Part shown: piece after piece, positions 12,415-12,438 of the stretch
Layout: every line of letters starts with the position of its first letter
How positions within the stretch are numbered: the stretch's first letter is position 1
From: Salinarimonas sp051117315
GTDB lineage: Bacteria > Pseudomonadota > Alphaproteobacteria > Rhizobiales > Beijerinckiaceae
Direction: 5' to 3'
Assembly: GCA_051117315.1 (NCBI GenBank)
Contig: JBNPEA010000126.1
Span: 1 to 12,438, forward strand
Length of the DNA stretch: 12,438 nt
The notes under the pieces: model-generated
What the model saw: the letters and a program-made list of their open reading frames with translations, nothing else
Databases searched by the model: none
What the model was told of the DNA's origin: nothing
Program-made: the position numbers and the translations under genes

Positions 12415-12438
12415 TTACGGGGGTGGGGCGTTCAGGCA

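Larger units (their letters stand above)
12108..12438. other. Upstream region of argS: no gene, repeats and G-rich tract
   Basis: I see no coding sequence in these 331 nt. The part nearest argS (12108-12180) should contain its leader and perhaps its promoter, but I find no convincing -35/-10 pair and no clear Shine-Dalgarno. Beyond it lie a G-rich tract (12191-12219), two double-hairpin repeats (12237-12283 and 12309-12359) and a separate strong hairpin (12392-12414). Confidence 0.75.

Noticed and set aside
1..12438. Mobile element, prophage, toxin-antitoxin or defence island
   Set aside because: No integrase, transposase, terminase, nuclease or toxin motifs on either strand. The genes are conserved housekeeping functions with uniform base composition apart from the short island in argS.

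Overview
The window is very GC-rich (about 70% by eye). Every gene I can support lies on the minus strand, so transcription runs from high to low coordinates. Product types and gene order (argS, SPOR protein, nagZ, scpA, scpB, tatA, tatB, tatC, serS, surE) match a cluster known from Alphaproteobacteria. The GC content and protein sequences suggest a high-GC Hyphomicrobiales (Rhizobiales) relative. The exact genus cannot be told from the window.

Layout in the direction of transcription:
- 12438-12108: non-coding, with a long G/C homopolymer-like tract and several palindromic repeats.
- 12107-10347: argS.
- 10298-8697: a membrane-anchored SPOR-domain protein.
- 8696-8509: intergenic, with two more palindromic repeats.
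- 8508-7498: nagZ.
- 7456-5928: scpA and scpB, overlapping by ATGA.
- 5927-5626: a dense cluster of three repeat copies, then a small AT-rich inverted repeat.
- 5625-4495: an ABC-transporter ATPase with no partner genes nearby.
- 4438-2687: tatA, tatB and tatC (tatB and tatC overlap by GTGA).
- 2635-1319 and 1313-552: serS and surE, 5 nt apart.
- 425-1: the start of a secreted PHB-depolymerase-type esterase that runs off the window edge.

Functionally this is a housekeeping block. It covers two aminoacyl-tRNA synthetases (ArgS, SerS), peptidoglycan recognition and recycling (SPOR protein, NagZ), the condensin kleisin and its partner (ScpA, ScpB), folded-protein export (TatABC) and nucleotide phosphatase SurE. 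Two genes break the pattern. The ABC ATPase is wedged between scpB and tatA, and the esterase lies where many relatives carry pcm.

I found no defence system, CRISPR array, integrase, transposase or tRNA gene. The least ordinary material is non-coding. Seven copies of a double-hairpin repeat sit in three gene junctions, and each has a GNA triloop (GAA or GCA closed by C-G) on one strand. A nested 44-nt hairpin straddles the argS stop codon. There is also an AT-rich island inside argS, a G-rich tract upstream of argS and an operator-like inverted repeat in front of the ABC ATPase.
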